64,000 nt of DNA from Paraburkholderia mimosarum LMG 23256 = NBRC 106338 (GCF_000739815.1 NZ_BBJJ01000012.1:62001-126000), one strand, 5' to 3'; shown: positions 36,574 through 46,471, numbered from the stretch's first letter. Numbers and translations: made by a program. Notes: generated by a model from the letters alone, not told the origin.

Positions 36574-39500
36574 ATGTCGAATGTACCCAAAAGACCTGCC
36601 TCGGCGCAGGGCAGCAACACCCCGGCCGGGAAGGAATCGGCGCAGGACGGCGCGCAGCGGAAAAGCGCGTCGCAGAAGTACGGCGACGGGCAAAAGCTCG
36701 CGTCGGCGGACAAGCTTGCCGCGCTCATGGGCGGCGGCGTGCTGGGCGGCGCACGCGTGCAGGATAAGCGCGCAACGGAGCAGGCGCCGGCGCAGCCCGC
36801 GAGGGCGAAAGACGCGCCGGGCGCGCGTGCCGAAAGCGGCGTGAAACAGGGCGATGCCGCCGCCACGCACACGCAGGATGAGCGTGCGCGCCGTCGCGAG
36901 CCGGCGCGCGGCGAGGCGAGCCGCGCACCGCAAGGCGCGCAACGTGCGCAGCAGCGCGAAGCGCGCGCGCCGCGCGATGAGGCACGCAAGCCGGACTCGC
37001 CGCGCGAGACGTGCGCGCAAACACAAAAGCAGGCGGGGCACACGCCGTCCGATGAAGCCTCGCGCGAACACACGCAACGTAGGCAACGTGGGCAACATAC
37101 GCGGCCCGATGCGCCCGGCGGCTCGGGACATGCGCAGCCTCGCGATCCGTCTCCGCAGCAAAAGCCGGCGCGACCGGCACAACCGCAACGCGCGCCGCGA
37201 CCGCAAGCGGAGCGCGCCACACGCTCCCCCAATGAGCGCAGTGAACGCCCGCAGGGCAACGAAGCGAAGGAAGGCAACCCGGGCAAGCCGCGTGGCGAAC
37301 GTGAGCCGCGTCGCGTGATCGAGCCGAACAAGGTGCCGCCCATCACGTTCCCCGAGGCGCTGCCGGTATCCGGCCGCCGCGAAGAAATTGCGCGCGCGCT
37401 AGAAGCGAATCAGGTCGTGATCGTGAGCGGCGAGACGGGCTCGGGCAAGACTACGCAGTTGCCGAAGATCGCGCTCGCGCTGGGTCGCGGCCTCGGCGCG
37501 GGCGGCACGGGTCTGATCGGCCATACGCAGCCGCGGCGGATCGCGGCGTCGGCGACCGCACGGCGTATCGCCGACGAACTGAACACGCCGTTCGGCGAAG
37601 TGGTCGGCTACAAGGTGCGCTTCACCGACAATCTCTCGCCGGGCGCCTCGGTCAAGCTCATGACCGACGGCATCCTGCTCGCCGAGACGCAAACCGATCC
37701 GCTGCTCAAGGCCTACGACACGATCATCATCGACGAGGCGCACGAGCGCAGCCTGAACATCGACTTTTTGCTCGGCTATCTGAAGGAGATCCTGCCGCGC
37801 CGGCCCGACCTCAAGCTGATCGTGACCTCCGCGACCATCGACGCGGACCGGTTCGCGCGCCACTTCGGCAGCGACGAAAAGCCGGCACCCGTGATCGAGG
37901 TGAGCGGGCGCTTATATCCCGTCGAGGTGCGCTATCGGCCGGTGCAGGAAGACAGCCCGGCGGTGAAGAACGCACAGGGCACGGCGGGGCGCGAAAAGAG
38001 CGGCAAGTCGCAGCGCGACACCGACCGCGACCTGATGGAAGCGATCGTCGACGCCGTCGACGAACTCTGCCGCGAAGGCTCGGGCGACGTGCTGGTGTTC
38101 CTGCCCGGCGAGCGCGAGATTCGCGATGCCGCCGAGGCGTTGCGCAAGCACCATCCGCCGCACACCGAAATCCTGCCACTTTTCGCGCGCCTCTCGGCGC
38201 AGGAGCAGGAGCGCGTGTTCAAGCCGTCGAACGCGCGCCGCATCGTGCTCGCGACCAACGTCGCGGAAACCTCGCTGACGGTGCCGGGCATCCGCTACGT
38301 GGTCGACACGGGGCTCGCTCGCGTGAAGCGCTACTCGTACCGCAACAAGGTCGAGCAGTTGCAGATCGAGTCGATCTCGCAGGCCGCCGCTAACCAGCGC
38401 GCGGGCCGCTGCGGGCGCGTCGCGGACGGCATCTGCATCCGGCTCTATGAAGAGTCGGATTTCGTCGCGCGCCCGCGCTTTTCCGATCCGGAAATCCTGC
38501 GCTCGTCGCTCGCCGCCGTAATCCTGCGGATGAAGTCGCTGCATCTCACGGCGATCGAGACGTTCCCGTTCATCGAGCCGCCGCCGGGGCGCGCGATCGC
38601 CGACGGCTACCAGCTGCTCAACGAGCTCGGCGCCGTGGACGACGACAACGCGCTCACGCCGCTCGGCCGCGAACTCGCGCGCCTGCCGCTCGATCCGCGC
38701 GTGGGCCGCATGATTCTCGGCGCGCGCGACGAGCAGTCGCTGCGCGAAGTGCTCGTCATTGCGAGCGCGCTCTCGGTCCAGGACCCGCGCGACCGGCCTA
38801 TCGAGGCGCAGGAGCAGGCGGACCAGGCCCATCGCCGTTTCGCCGACGAGCGCTCCGAGTTTCTGCAATGGCTCAAGATCTGGGCCTGGTTCGAGGATGC
38901 AGTCGCGCACAAGAAGTCCAACCGCCAACTGCTCGATGCGTGCCGCGCGAACTTCCTCTCGCATCTGCGCTTGCGCGAATGGCGCGACGTCCACTCGCAA
39001 CTGCTGACGGTGGTGCGCGAGCACGGCTGGCGCATCAACGAAGCCGACGCGACCTATGAGCAGATCCATCACGCGCTGCTCACGGGCCTGCTCGGCAACA
39101 TCGGCCTGAAGGCCGACGACGAACCGCATTACCTCGGCGCGCGCGGCATCAAGTTCCACTTGTGGCCGGGCTCGGCGCTCGTGAAGAAGGCGGGGCGCTG
39201 GGTCGTCGCCGCCGAACTCGTCGAAACGAGCCGGCTCTACGCGCGCTGTATCGCCAAGATCGAGCCCGAATGGCTGGAGAAGGTGGGCGCGCACTTGCTG
39301 AAGAAGTCGCTCTCCGAGCCGCATTGGGAAAAACGGGCCGCACAGGTCAGCGCGTTCGAGCGCGGCGTGCTTTATGGCCTGCCGGTGTATCAGCGCCGCA
39401 GGGTGGCGTTCGGCAGGCAGGATCCGGCGCGCGCGCGCGAACTCTTCATTCGCGGCGCGCTCGTGGAAGGCGAGTTCGACACGAAGCTCGCATTTTTCGC

Positions 39501-41265
39501 GCACAACCGCAAGCTGCTCGCCGACATCGAGCAGCTCGAACACAAGTCGCGCCGCCAGGACGTGCTCGTCGACGACGAGTTGATCTACGGCTTCTACGAT
39601 CAGGCGATTCCCGAGGGCATCTATTCGGGCGCGTCGTTCGAGCGCTGGTATCGCGACGAGGTGAAGAAGAGCGGCCAGCCCGAGGACAAGCTGCGTCTCT
39701 TGTTCCTCTCGCGCGACGACCTGATGCGCCACGAAGCGGCGGGCGTGACGACCGACCTGTTCCCGAAGCGCATGACGATGTCGGGCGTGGCGATGGCGCT
39801 CACGTATCACTTCGAGCCGGGCTCGCCGCGCGACGGCGTGACCCTCGCGGTGCCGCTCTACGCGCTCAACCAGGTCGACGCGCGCCGCTGTGAATGGCTC
39901 GTGCCGGGCATGCTCAAGGAGAAGGCGCAACTGCTCCTGAAGTCGCTGCCGCAAAAGCTGCGCCGTCATTGCGTGCCACTGCCCGAGTACGCGGCTGGCT
40001 TCGCCGGGCGCGCGGGCGGCGAACGCTTCGGCGCAGGTGGCCTGCTGGAGGCGTTGATTGCCGACGTGCGCGAGCAGAAGCAGATCGCGTTGAAGTCGGC
40101 CGACTTCAAGCTCGAAACGCTTCCCGCGCACCTCTTCATGAACTTCAAGGTGATCGACGAGCACGGCCGGCAGCTCGCCATGGGCCGCAATCTCGCGCAA
40201 CTGCGCGCCGAACTCGGCGCCCAGGCTCAGCAGCAGTTTCAGAAGCTCGCGAGCGCGACGGCGCTCGCCGCGCTGGAAACGCATGCGCAGGGTGGCGTCG
40301 CTGCCGAAACGGCGCAGCAAGCGGCAGCCGGCAAAGCACCGCAGAGGAGCCTCGCGCCGCACACGCCCGCAGCAGGCGAAGCGACGCCCGGCGAAGCGAC
40401 GCCCGCCACCGCCCTCTACGAAAACCTCACGACGTGGAATTTCGGCAAGTTGCCCGAGCTGCTGGAAATCCGGCGCGGCGGACAGACGCTGTTCGGCTAT
40501 CCGGCGCTGGTCGATCGCGGCACGCATTGCGACGTGGAAGTATTCGATTCGCCGGAGGAGGCGGCGCGTATTCATCGCGCTGGCCTGCGGCGGTTGTTCG
40601 CGCTCCAGCTGCGCGAGCCCATTCGCTATCTGGAGAAGAATCTGCCGGGCCTGCGCGAAATGGCGATGCAGTTCATGACGCGTGCGACGCAGGAGGAATT
40701 GCGCGACCAGCTGATCGAACTCGCGCTCGACCGCGCCTGCCTGCAAGAACCGCTGCCCGACGACGACGCGAGCTTTCACGCGCGCAAGGACGAAGGCCGC
40801 GGACGTCTCTCGCTGCTCGCCCAGGAAATCGCGCGGCTGGTGGGGCAGATCCTCGCGGAATACGCGGCGCTCGCGAAGAAGCTCGTGCAGGCCAAGGCCT
40901 TTGGTGCGCCCGCGACCGACATGCAGGCGCAGGTCGATGCGCTCATCAGCAAACGCTTCATTCTGGAAACGCCGTATGCGCAGCTCGTGCATTTTCCGCG
41001 CTACCTGAAGGGCGTCGCGCTGCGCATCGACAAGCTGCGCGCCGATCCCGCGCGCGACGCGCGCCAGGCCGCCGAATTTCAGCCGCTCGCGCAGCAATAC
41101 CAGCGCGCGCTCTCGCAGCGCGGCGGCGTGTTCGATCCTCGTCTCTCGGAATTCCGCTGGCTGCTCGAAGAACTGCGCATTTCGCTCTTCGCGCAGGAGT
41201 TGCGCACGCCGATGCCGGTTTCGGTGAAGCGCCTGCACAAGGTCTGGGAGTCGATGCAGCGCTGA
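36574..41265 (+). CDS. hrpA: ATP-dependent RNA helicase HrpA
   Basis: A 1563-residue DEAH-box helicase. Walker A GETGSGKTT starts at residue 286, DEAH is at 387-390, and the helicase C motifs include ATNVAETSLTVPGIRYVVDTG and QRAGRCGR. An HA2/OB-fold region and a long C-terminal DUF3418-type domain follow. E. coli HrpA is about 1300 residues. The excess is a basic, Ala/Arg/Gln-rich low-complexity N-terminal extension (about 1-250), plus a short insert with GEATPGEATPAT near residue 1270. HrpA acts on mRNA and on stalled ribosomes in E. coli. Confidence 0.93.
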   Translation: MSNVPKRPASAQGSNTPAGKESAQDGAQRKSASQKYGDGQKLASADKLAALMGGGVLGGARVQDKRATEQAPAQPARAKDAPGARAESGVKQGDAAATHTQDERARRREPARGEASRAPQGAQRAQQREARAPRDEARKPDSPRETCAQTQKQAGHTPSDEASREHTQRRQRGQHTRPDAPGGSGHAQPRDPSPQQKPARPAQPQRAPRPQAERATRSPNERSERPQGNEAKEGNPGKPRGEREPRRVIEPNKVPPITFPEALPVSGRREEIARALEANQVVIVSGETGSGKTTQLPKIALALGRGLGAGGTGLIGHTQPRRIAASATARRIADELNTPFGEVVGYKVRFTDNLSPGASVKLMTDGILLAETQTDPLLKAYDTIIIDEAHERSLNIDFLLGYLKEILPRRPDLKLIVTSATIDADRFARHFGSDEKPAPVIEVSGRLYPVEVRYRPVQEDSPAVKNAQGTAGREKSGKSQRDTDRDLMEAIVDAVDELCREGSGDVLVFLPGEREIRDAAEALRKHHPPHTEILPLFARLSAQEQERVFKPSNARRIVLATNVAETSLTVPGIRYVVDTGLARVKRYSYRNKVEQLQIESISQAAANQRAGRCGRVADGICIRLYEESDFVARPRFSDPEILRSSLAAVILRMKSLHLTAIETFPFIEPPPGRAIADGYQLLNELGAVDDDNALTPLGRELARLPLDPRVGRMILGARDEQSLREVLVIASALSVQDPRDRPIEAQEQADQAHRRFADERSEFLQWLKIWAWFEDAVAHKKSNRQLLDACRANFLSHLRLREWRDVHSQLLTVVREHGWRINEADATYEQIHHALLTGLLGNIGLKADDEPHYLGARGIKFHLWPGSALVKKAGRWVVAAELVETSRLYARCIAKIEPEWLEKVGAHLLKKSLSEPHWEKRAAQVSAFERGVLYGLPVYQRRRVAFGRQDPARARELFIRGALVEGEFDTKLAFFAHNRKLLADIEQLEHKSRRQDVLVDDELIYGFYDQAIPEGIYSGASFERWYRDEVKKSGQPEDKLRLLFLSRDDLMRHEAAGVTTDLFPKRMTMSGVAMALTYHFEPGSPRDGVTLAVPLYALNQVDARRCEWLVPGMLKEKAQLLLKSLPQKLRRHCVPLPEYAAGFAGRAGGERFGAGGLLEALIADVREQKQIALKSADFKLETLPAHLFMNFKVIDEHGRQLAMGRNLAQLRAELGAQAQQQFQKLASATALAALETHAQGGVAAETAQQAAAGKAPQRSLAPHTPAAGEATPGEATPATALYENLTTWNFGKLPELLEIRRGGQTLFGYPALVDRGTHCDVEVFDSPEEAARIHRAGLRRLFALQLREPIRYLEKNLPGLREMAMQFMTRATQEELRDQLIELALDRACLQEPLPDDDASFHARKDEGRGRLSLLAQEIARLVGQILAEYAALAKKLVQAKAFGAPATDMQAQVDALISKRFILETPYAQLVHFPRYLKGVALRIDKLRADPARDARQAAEFQPLAQQYQRALSQRGGVFDPRLSEFRWLLEELRISLFAQELRTPMPVSVKRLHKVWESMQR

Positions 41266-41418
41266 ACGGCACTGCGGCCGCGCATTACGGGCCATAACAC
41301 TGGTCCGAAAACGGCCGCATATCTGCGTTCTTTGCATTTTTCAAGGGCCCTACGTCAACCTTGCAGGCAAACAGACGTTCTACAATCACGCACGCATCTG
41401 CCCGGGAACGATACTTCA

Positions 41419-42432
41419 ATGCCGAACAACGCAACTCTCAGCCGCATCGCCAGCAAGGCCGTCGGCGTCGCGCTCGCTTTCGCTGCGCTCGCTTCAACGT
41501 CCGCGCATGCGGACAACATCATCGTCCTCAATTCGGGCGAAGCCACGCTGAGCCTCATCGACGACAAGACACACGAAGTCGTCGGTACCGTGCCCACGGG
41601 CAAGGAGCCACATCACCTTTTCCCCACGCCGGACAACAGTGCGCTGATCGTCGCGAACTCGGTGTCGAACAACCTGCTGTTCGTCGACCCCAAAACCGGC
41701 AAGGTGCAGCACTGGGTCGAGAACATCGAAGACCCGTACCAGCTCGGCTTCTCGCCTGACCGCAAGTGGTTCGTCACGACGGGCCTGCGCCTCGACCGCC
41801 TCGATATCTACAACTACGCGGGCGGCAGCAATATCACGCTCGCGAAGCGCCTGCCGCTCTCGGCCATGCCGAGCCACCTGGCGTTCACCAACGACAGCCG
41901 TACCGTGTTCGTTTCGCTCCAGGTGTCGGGCGAAATCGCGGCGGTCGATCTGCCCACGCAGAAGGTGCTCTGGAAGATGAAGGTCGGCCCCGCACCGGCC
42001 GGCCTGTGGCTCACGCCCGGCGACAAGTACCTGCTCGTCGGCATGACCGGCGCCGATTACGTTGCCGTGGTCGACTGGCGCAACCAGAAGATCGTCAAGA
42101 CGATCCAGGTGGGCAAGGCCGCCCACAACTTCCGCTCGCTCGTCGATGGCCGTCACGTGTTGGTGTCGAGCCGGGTGTCGAACGTCATCAGCATCATCGA
42201 CGAGGAAACGCTCGAAAAGACCGGCGAGATCAGCGGCCTGATGCCCGGGCCCGACGACATGGAACTCACCGCCGACAAGCGCTACCTGTGGGTGACGTTC
42301 CGCTTCGCGAAGCACATCGGCCTGATCGACATGCAGACGAAGAAGCTCATCAAGACGATCGCCGTGGGCCGCTCGCCGCACGGCATCTACTTCTACGATC
42401 GCGCGCCCGTCACGGCGCCGAACGGGGCATAA
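41419..42432 (+). CDS. Exported YVTN-type beta-propeller protein
   Basis: A 337-residue protein. The start at 41419 gives a cleavable signal peptide (SKAVGVALAFAALASTSAHA, cleavage near residue 32). The rest is a run of about seven beta-propeller blades with repeated elements such as VVGTVPTGKEPHH, NNLLFVDPKTGKV, KIVKTIQVGKAAH and KLIKTIAVGRSPHG. Such proteins are periplasmic scaffolds or dehydrogenase-like enzymes; no cofactor site is evident. It lies 16 bp upstream of a sterol-desaturase-family gene and is likely in an operon with it. Confidence 0.8.
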   Translation: MPNNATLSRIASKAVGVALAFAALASTSAHADNIIVLNSGEATLSLIDDKTHEVVGTVPTGKEPHHLFPTPDNSALIVANSVSNNLLFVDPKTGKVQHWVENIEDPYQLGFSPDRKWFVTTGLRLDRLDIYNYAGGSNITLAKRLPLSAMPSHLAFTNDSRTVFVSLQVSGEIAAVDLPTQKVLWKMKVGPAPAGLWLTPGDKYLLVGMTGADYVAVVDWRNQKIVKTIQVGKAAHNFRSLVDGRHVLVSSRVSNVISIIDEETLEKTGEISGLMPGPDDMELTADKRYLWVTFRFAKHIGLIDMQTKKLIKTIAVGRSPHGIYFYDRAPVTAPNGA

Positions 42433-42448
42433 AGAGGAAGAGGGGCGC

Positions 42449-43525
42449 GTGGAGATGGCGGCGGCTGTGCTGGCATTCGTTGCCGAGGCGGGGCACGCGG
42501 TCGGCGCGGGCGCCGGTGATCTCGTCTCGTGGCTCCAGTCGCTTCTCTTCGTCAATGTCGTCCAGCCGATGCTGTTTCACATCGGCATGATGGACGTGGA
42601 AGACGACACCTACGACGCGCTCTACTGGGTGATCGTCGGCGTGCTCGAAGTGGGTCTCATGTATGCGCTGCTGCGCCCGCTCGAAGCGCTCGCGCCGGTG
42701 GAGAAGTGGCGCGACCGCAAGGGCGTTGGGATCGATGCGCTCTACACGTGGATCACGCGGCTCGGCGTTCTGAACCTGCTGTTCTTCTTCACGATGCAGC
42801 CGTTCTTCGACCGCGCGCAAAGCGCGCTGCGGCTGATGGGCGTGAAGAGCGTGGACCTCGACAATCTCTGGCCGGGTGTGACCACGCAGCCGCTCGTGGC
42901 GTTCGCGATCTACCTCGTGGTGCTCGACTTCTGCGGTTACTGGTACCACCGGCTGTCGCATCGCTACGGCATCTGGTGGGAACTGCACGCCGTGCACCAC
43001 AGCCAGCGCAAGATGTCGCTCTGGTGCGATAACCGCAACCATTTGCTCGACGTGCTCGGGCAATCCTGCATGTTTGCCGCGGTGGCGCTCGTGATCGGCG
43101 TGCCGCCGGCCCAGTTCGTGGTGCTCGTCGCGTTGACGAACTTCGTGCAGAACGTGCAGCACGCCAACATCCGCCTGCACTTCGGCTGGCTCGGCGAGCG
43201 CCTCGTCGTGAGCCCGCGTTTTCACCGCCGCCATCACGCCATCGGCTATGGCCATGAGGGCACCACGTATGGCTGCAATTTCGGCGTGCTGTTCCCGTGG
43301 TGGGACATGATGTTCGGCAGCGCGTCGTTCAATCGCGAGATCGAGCCCACCGGCATACGCGACCAGCTCGAAGGCGTGTGCTATGGCGAGGGTTTCTGGG
43401 CGCAACAGGGTTATGCGTTCGCCCGCATCGCGCGGCGCCTGCGCACGCTCGCTCGCGCCGGGGCGGCTGCACAGGCTGCACAGACCACCGAGGCCGCGGC
43501 GCGCGACGACGCCACCGTCTCCTGA
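42449..43525 (+). CDS. Sterol desaturase/fatty acid hydroxylase family membrane enzyme
   Basis: A 358-residue integral membrane protein with the three di-iron histidine boxes of the family: HRLSH, HAVHH and HRRHH. Hydrophobic helices fill residues about 25-150. A GTG at 42449 or an ATG at 42455 may be the start; GAGG lies upstream. These enzymes oxidise lipid C-H bonds with O2. The C-terminal 45 residues are Ala-rich and variable. Coupled with an exported propeller protein, it may act on an envelope lipid. Substrate unknown. Confidence 0.85.
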   Translation: MEMAAAVLAFVAEAGHAVGAGAGDLVSWLQSLLFVNVVQPMLFHIGMMDVEDDTYDALYWVIVGVLEVGLMYALLRPLEALAPVEKWRDRKGVGIDALYTWITRLGVLNLLFFFTMQPFFDRAQSALRLMGVKSVDLDNLWPGVTTQPLVAFAIYLVVLDFCGYWYHRLSHRYGIWWELHAVHHSQRKMSLWCDNRNHLLDVLGQSCMFAAVALVIGVPPAQFVVLVALTNFVQNVQHANIRLHFGWLGERLVVSPRFHRRHHAIGYGHEGTTYGCNFGVLFPWWDMMFGSASFNREIEPTGIRDQLEGVCYGEGFWAQQGYAFARIARRLRTLARAGAAAQAAQTTEAAARDDATVS

Positions 43526-43665
43526 GCGCACCGGACGCTTGCCTTCGCCGCCGGCCGCCCGCGCTTTGCCCGCCGTGCGCCCCGGTGGTTTATCCTGTCG
43601 GCCAGGTTCCCCGATTTTGCCGACACCGTGTTCTCCACCCGTCCTTTTCGCCGTATTCCGCTCGC

Positions 43666-44499
43666 ATGAATGACCTGTTGCGTTCGTTCGGACGCGCGCT
43701 CTCGAGCGTGTTCCATCCAGCCATGCTGGTTCTCACGTTCGTGCCGTTTCTGGTGGCCGCGCTGGCGTGGGGGGCCGTGCTCTATCTGTTCTGGCAGCCG
43801 CTGCTCGACCTCATGCGGGGGGCGCTGGCGAACTGGACGTCGATGAACTACGTCTATCATCTGTTCGACGTGCTCGGGTTCGGCGGGCTGCGCGCAACGA
43901 TCGCGCCATTTCTCGTCATCGTCCTGACGATTCCGCTCATCGTCATCACGGTTCTGCTGCTGATCGTCGCGATTTCGATGCCGCGCGTGATCCGTCATCT
44001 TTCGAAGCGCCAGTACGCGATGCTCGAATTGCGGCGCGGCGGCAGCTGGTACGCCAGCCTGTTCCATTCGCTCGTCACCACCTTCGTTTGCCTGATCGTG
44101 ATGGTCGTGACGCTGCCGCTCTGGCTCATTCCCCCGTTCTTCGCGCTGATCCCGCCGCTGCTCTGGGGCTGGCTCACGTATCGTGTGATGACCTACGACG
44201 CGCTGGCGCTGCACGCGAGCGTCGAGGAGCGGCGCGCGCTGGTGCGCAGCCACCGGCTGCCGCTGCTCGTGATCGGCGTGGTGAGCGGGCTGCTCGGCTC
44301 CCTGCCCACGGCGATCTGGGCCGTATCCGCGTGGCTGCTCCTGTTCTTCCCGGTGCTGGCGGCAGTGACCATCTGGATCTATGCGTTCATTCTGGTTTTC
44401 ACTGCGCTCTGGTTCGGGCACTACTGCTTGCGCGCGCTCCAGCGCATGCGCGCGCACGACGCGCAGCCGGCGTCCGGCGACGTGACGGTCGTGCGCTGA
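43666..44499 (+). CDS. EI24-domain (CysZ-like) membrane protein
   Basis: A 277-residue membrane protein with about six hydrophobic segments, recognised as EI24/CysZ-like from the pattern of paired helices and RRGGSWYASLFHSLV. The start at 43666 avoids the long GC-driven frame that runs in from upstream. In E. coli CysZ mediates sulfate uptake. The Burkholderia members are not tied to cysteine genes here. Function uncertain. Confidence 0.78.
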   Translation: MNDLLRSFGRALSSVFHPAMLVLTFVPFLVAALAWGAVLYLFWQPLLDLMRGALANWTSMNYVYHLFDVLGFGGLRATIAPFLVIVLTIPLIVITVLLLIVAISMPRVIRHLSKRQYAMLELRRGGSWYASLFHSLVTTFVCLIVMVVTLPLWLIPPFFALIPPLLWGWLTYRVMTYDALALHASVEERRALVRSHRLPLLVIGVVSGLLGSLPTAIWAVSAWLLLFFPVLAAVTIWIYAFILVFTALWFGHYCLRALQRMRAHDAQPASGDVTVVR

Positions 44500-44547
44500 C
44501 GCTCCCTCATCAAGATAATCAGCAGGACACATTCAGCGAGGCGACAC

Positions 44548-45357
44548 ATGGCATTTGGCGTCATCATCATCGGCGACGAGATTCTCTCGGGGCGCCGCTC
44601 CGACAAGCATCTGCCGAAGGTCATCGAACTGCTCGGCGCGCGCGGACTTGCGCTCGAGTGGGCCCAGTACGTGGGCGACGATCCCGCGCGCATCACGGAA
44701 ACGCTGCGGCGCTCGTTCGCTTCGGGCGACATCGTGTTCTCGACGGGCGGCATCGGCGCGACGCCGGACGACCACACGCGCCAGTGCGCGGCGGCGGCGC
44801 TGGGCGTGCCGCTCGTGCTGCATCCCGACGCAAGGGCGGCCATCAGCGAGCGCATTCGCGACATGCATACGGGCCCCGAACCGGTGAACTACCAGTCGCC
44901 CGAGAATCAGCACCGTTTCCAGATGGGCACGTTCCCGCAGGGCTGCGAGATCATCCCGAACGGCTACAACAAGATCCCGGGCTTCTCGATTCGCGATCAT
45001 CACTTCATGCCGGGCTTCCCCGTGATGGCCTGGCCGATGATCGAGTGGGTGCTCGACACGAAGTACGCGCATCTGCATCATCAGACGCCGCATGCCGAGA
45101 AGTCGCTGCTCGTGTTCGAGTTGCCGGAGTCGACGCTCACGCCGCTCATGGAGCGCATCGAGCGCGATTTTCCCGGTGTGCGCGTGTTCAGTCTGCCGAG
45201 CGTGGGCGACACGGAGCGGGGCGGCATTTACGCGCGCCGGCACATCGATCTTGGCGTGAAGGGCGAGCCCGAGGCGGTGGCGGCCGCCTTCGTGAAGCTG
45301 CGCGAAGGCGTGCATGAACTGGGCGGCGATGTGGTCGAGCCGGCCGCGCCGGGCTAG
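44548..45357 (+). CDS. CinA-type molybdopterin-binding domain protein
   Basis: A 269-residue protein with an MoaB/CinA N-terminal domain. Motifs are GVIIIGDEILSGRR, VFSTGGIGATPDDHT and MPGFPVMAWPMIEW. It lacks the C-terminal NMN amidohydrolase domain (PncC) of full CinA, so it resembles the stand-alone version common in beta-proteobacteria. A nucleotide or molybdopterin-related role is inferred. It follows the EI24 gene by 48 bp. Confidence 0.85.
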   Translation: MAFGVIIIGDEILSGRRSDKHLPKVIELLGARGLALEWAQYVGDDPARITETLRRSFASGDIVFSTGGIGATPDDHTRQCAAAALGVPLVLHPDARAAISERIRDMHTGPEPVNYQSPENQHRFQMGTFPQGCEIIPNGYNKIPGFSIRDHHFMPGFPVMAWPMIEWVLDTKYAHLHHQTPHAEKSLLVFELPESTLTPLMERIERDFPGVRVFSLPSVGDTERGGIYARRHIDLGVKGEPEAVAAAFVKLREGVHELGGDVVEPAAPG

Positions 45358-45529
45358 GCATCTGCCGATGGCGAGCGCCGCAGCGGGCCGCGCGCCGGGT
45401 AGCGAGGAGTGCGCCGGCTGCCGCAGCGTGTCAGACGGCGCGGCGGCGCATCATCGGCGTGTCACACGCGGCGCCCAGAGTGGCCCGCTGTGCTGGGCTG
45501 GGCGCGGGGCAGCGCCGCCGTGGCGAGGC

Positions 45530-45994
45530 TTATGCCCCGATCCACGGCAGGCCACGGAAGCACCAGCCGCTAACGGTTTTTCTGTGCCCCTGGCTGTCCT
45601 TATCACCCTCGAAGCCTTCGAGCAGGTCGTAGGCTTTCGTGAAGCCGGCCTTGGCGGCTTCGATGGCGGCGAGCTTGGAGCGCGCGGCGCTGCGGCACAG
45701 GAACAGGACGGGCGCGTCGCCCTCGACGGCGCTCCTGAGCTGGGCGAGGAACTCGGCGTTGGGCACCCCGCCCGGGTAGCGGGTCCATTCGACATGGGCG
45801 TACTGGCCGTCGCCGACCACGGGGCGGCCGACCCAGTCGAGCTCCGCGCGCGTGCGCACGTCGACGAGGCGTGCTCGCGGGTCGAGTTGCAGAAGCTCGA
45901 ATGCCTCTGCAGGCGAAACCGCACCCGCGTAAGGCAACTGGTTCTCGACGCGGCGCTTTTCGGCCTGGGCGTACAACTGTTCGAGCGTACTCAT
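45530..45994 (-). CDS. Rhodanese-like protein
   Basis: A 154-residue single rhodanese domain. The N-terminus has AVSPAEAFELLQLDPRARLVDVRTRAELDWVG. The active-site loop is FLCRSAARS with the catalytic cysteine. The C-terminal tail (GHRKTVSGWCFRGLPWIGA, read in parts) is shared by related Burkholderiaceae proteins. It probably transfers sulfur from thiosulfate or a persulfide. Convergent with the CinA-type gene and monocistronic. Confidence 0.87.
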   Translation of the reverse strand: MSTLEQLYAQAEKRRVENQLPYAGAVSPAEAFELLQLDPRARLVDVRTRAELDWVGRPVVGDGQYAHVEWTRYPGGVPNAEFLAQLRSAVEGDAPVLFLCRSAARSKLAAIEAAKAGFTKAYDLLEGFEGDKDSQGHRKTVSGWCFRGLPWIGA

Positions 45995-46145
45995 GACAAC
46001 GGATCTCCTGTTTCGCGTTGGACCAAAAAATCATTCTAGCGCGTGGCGCTGGGCGCGAAGCGCGATCCGCGTACCGGAGAGCGCATCATGCAGACGCCAC
46101 GCGCGTGCGGGCGCGTGGAGATCAAGAAGGAGGGATGCATTGAGT

Positions 46146-46171
46146 TGGTGCATCTCGGCGCTTTTGCACCA
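46146..46171. promoter_or_regulatory. Candidate NtrC half-sites upstream of glnA
   Basis: TGGTGCA (46146-46152) and TGCACCA (46165-46171) are inverted copies of the NtrC half-site, 12 bp apart. The arrangement is wider than a standard site. Confidence 0.35.
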
Positions 46172-46205
46172 TAATGAAGAGAGATTCGCGCGCCAAATTC
46201 GGGAT

Positions 46206-46222
46206 TGCACGGGTTTGGTGCC
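46206..46222 (+). promoter_or_regulatory. NtrC-binding site of glnA
   Basis: TGCACGGGTTTGGTGCC matches the NtrC consensus (TGCAC, spacer, TGGTGC) in both arms. It lies about 100 bp upstream of the sigma-54 promoter, a normal enhancer position. Confidence 0.7.
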
Positions 46223-46321
46223 GATAGGCCGCCGCACCGGCGGCACCACCAAGGCGCCGCGCACGTTTTTTCACTCCAAGTGCGCGTCGCGAAAGGGATT
46301 TGCGCCAGCTTGGCGCATGCA

Positions 46322-46336
46322 TGGCATGGAAGCTGC
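46322..46336 (+). promoter_or_regulatory. Sigma-54 promoter of glnA
   Basis: TGGCAT, 5 bp, CTGC: the GG and GC doublets are 12 bp apart, as required for -24/-12 elements, with one departure from TTGC. It lies 135 bp before the glnA ATG. The rest of the 45995-46471 gap holds the NtrC sites and no gene. Confidence 0.65.
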
Positions 46337-46471
46337 TTTATACGTCGCGATCGATTCGTAGCCGGCCAACCGGGTCAGCGGGACAGACCTGGGAAGGAGG
46401 CGGCCGGCGAGGATCAACAAGATTGGGACGGCGGCAGCGTTCGCCGAAATCGTTAATCAGGAGAAAAGGTT

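Noticed and set aside
37912..41337. Very long open frame on the minus strand opposite hrpA
   Set aside because: It is a GC-bias shadow. The plus-strand frame has all DEAH helicase motifs, and the antisense product is a low-complexity Arg/Leu-rich sequence.
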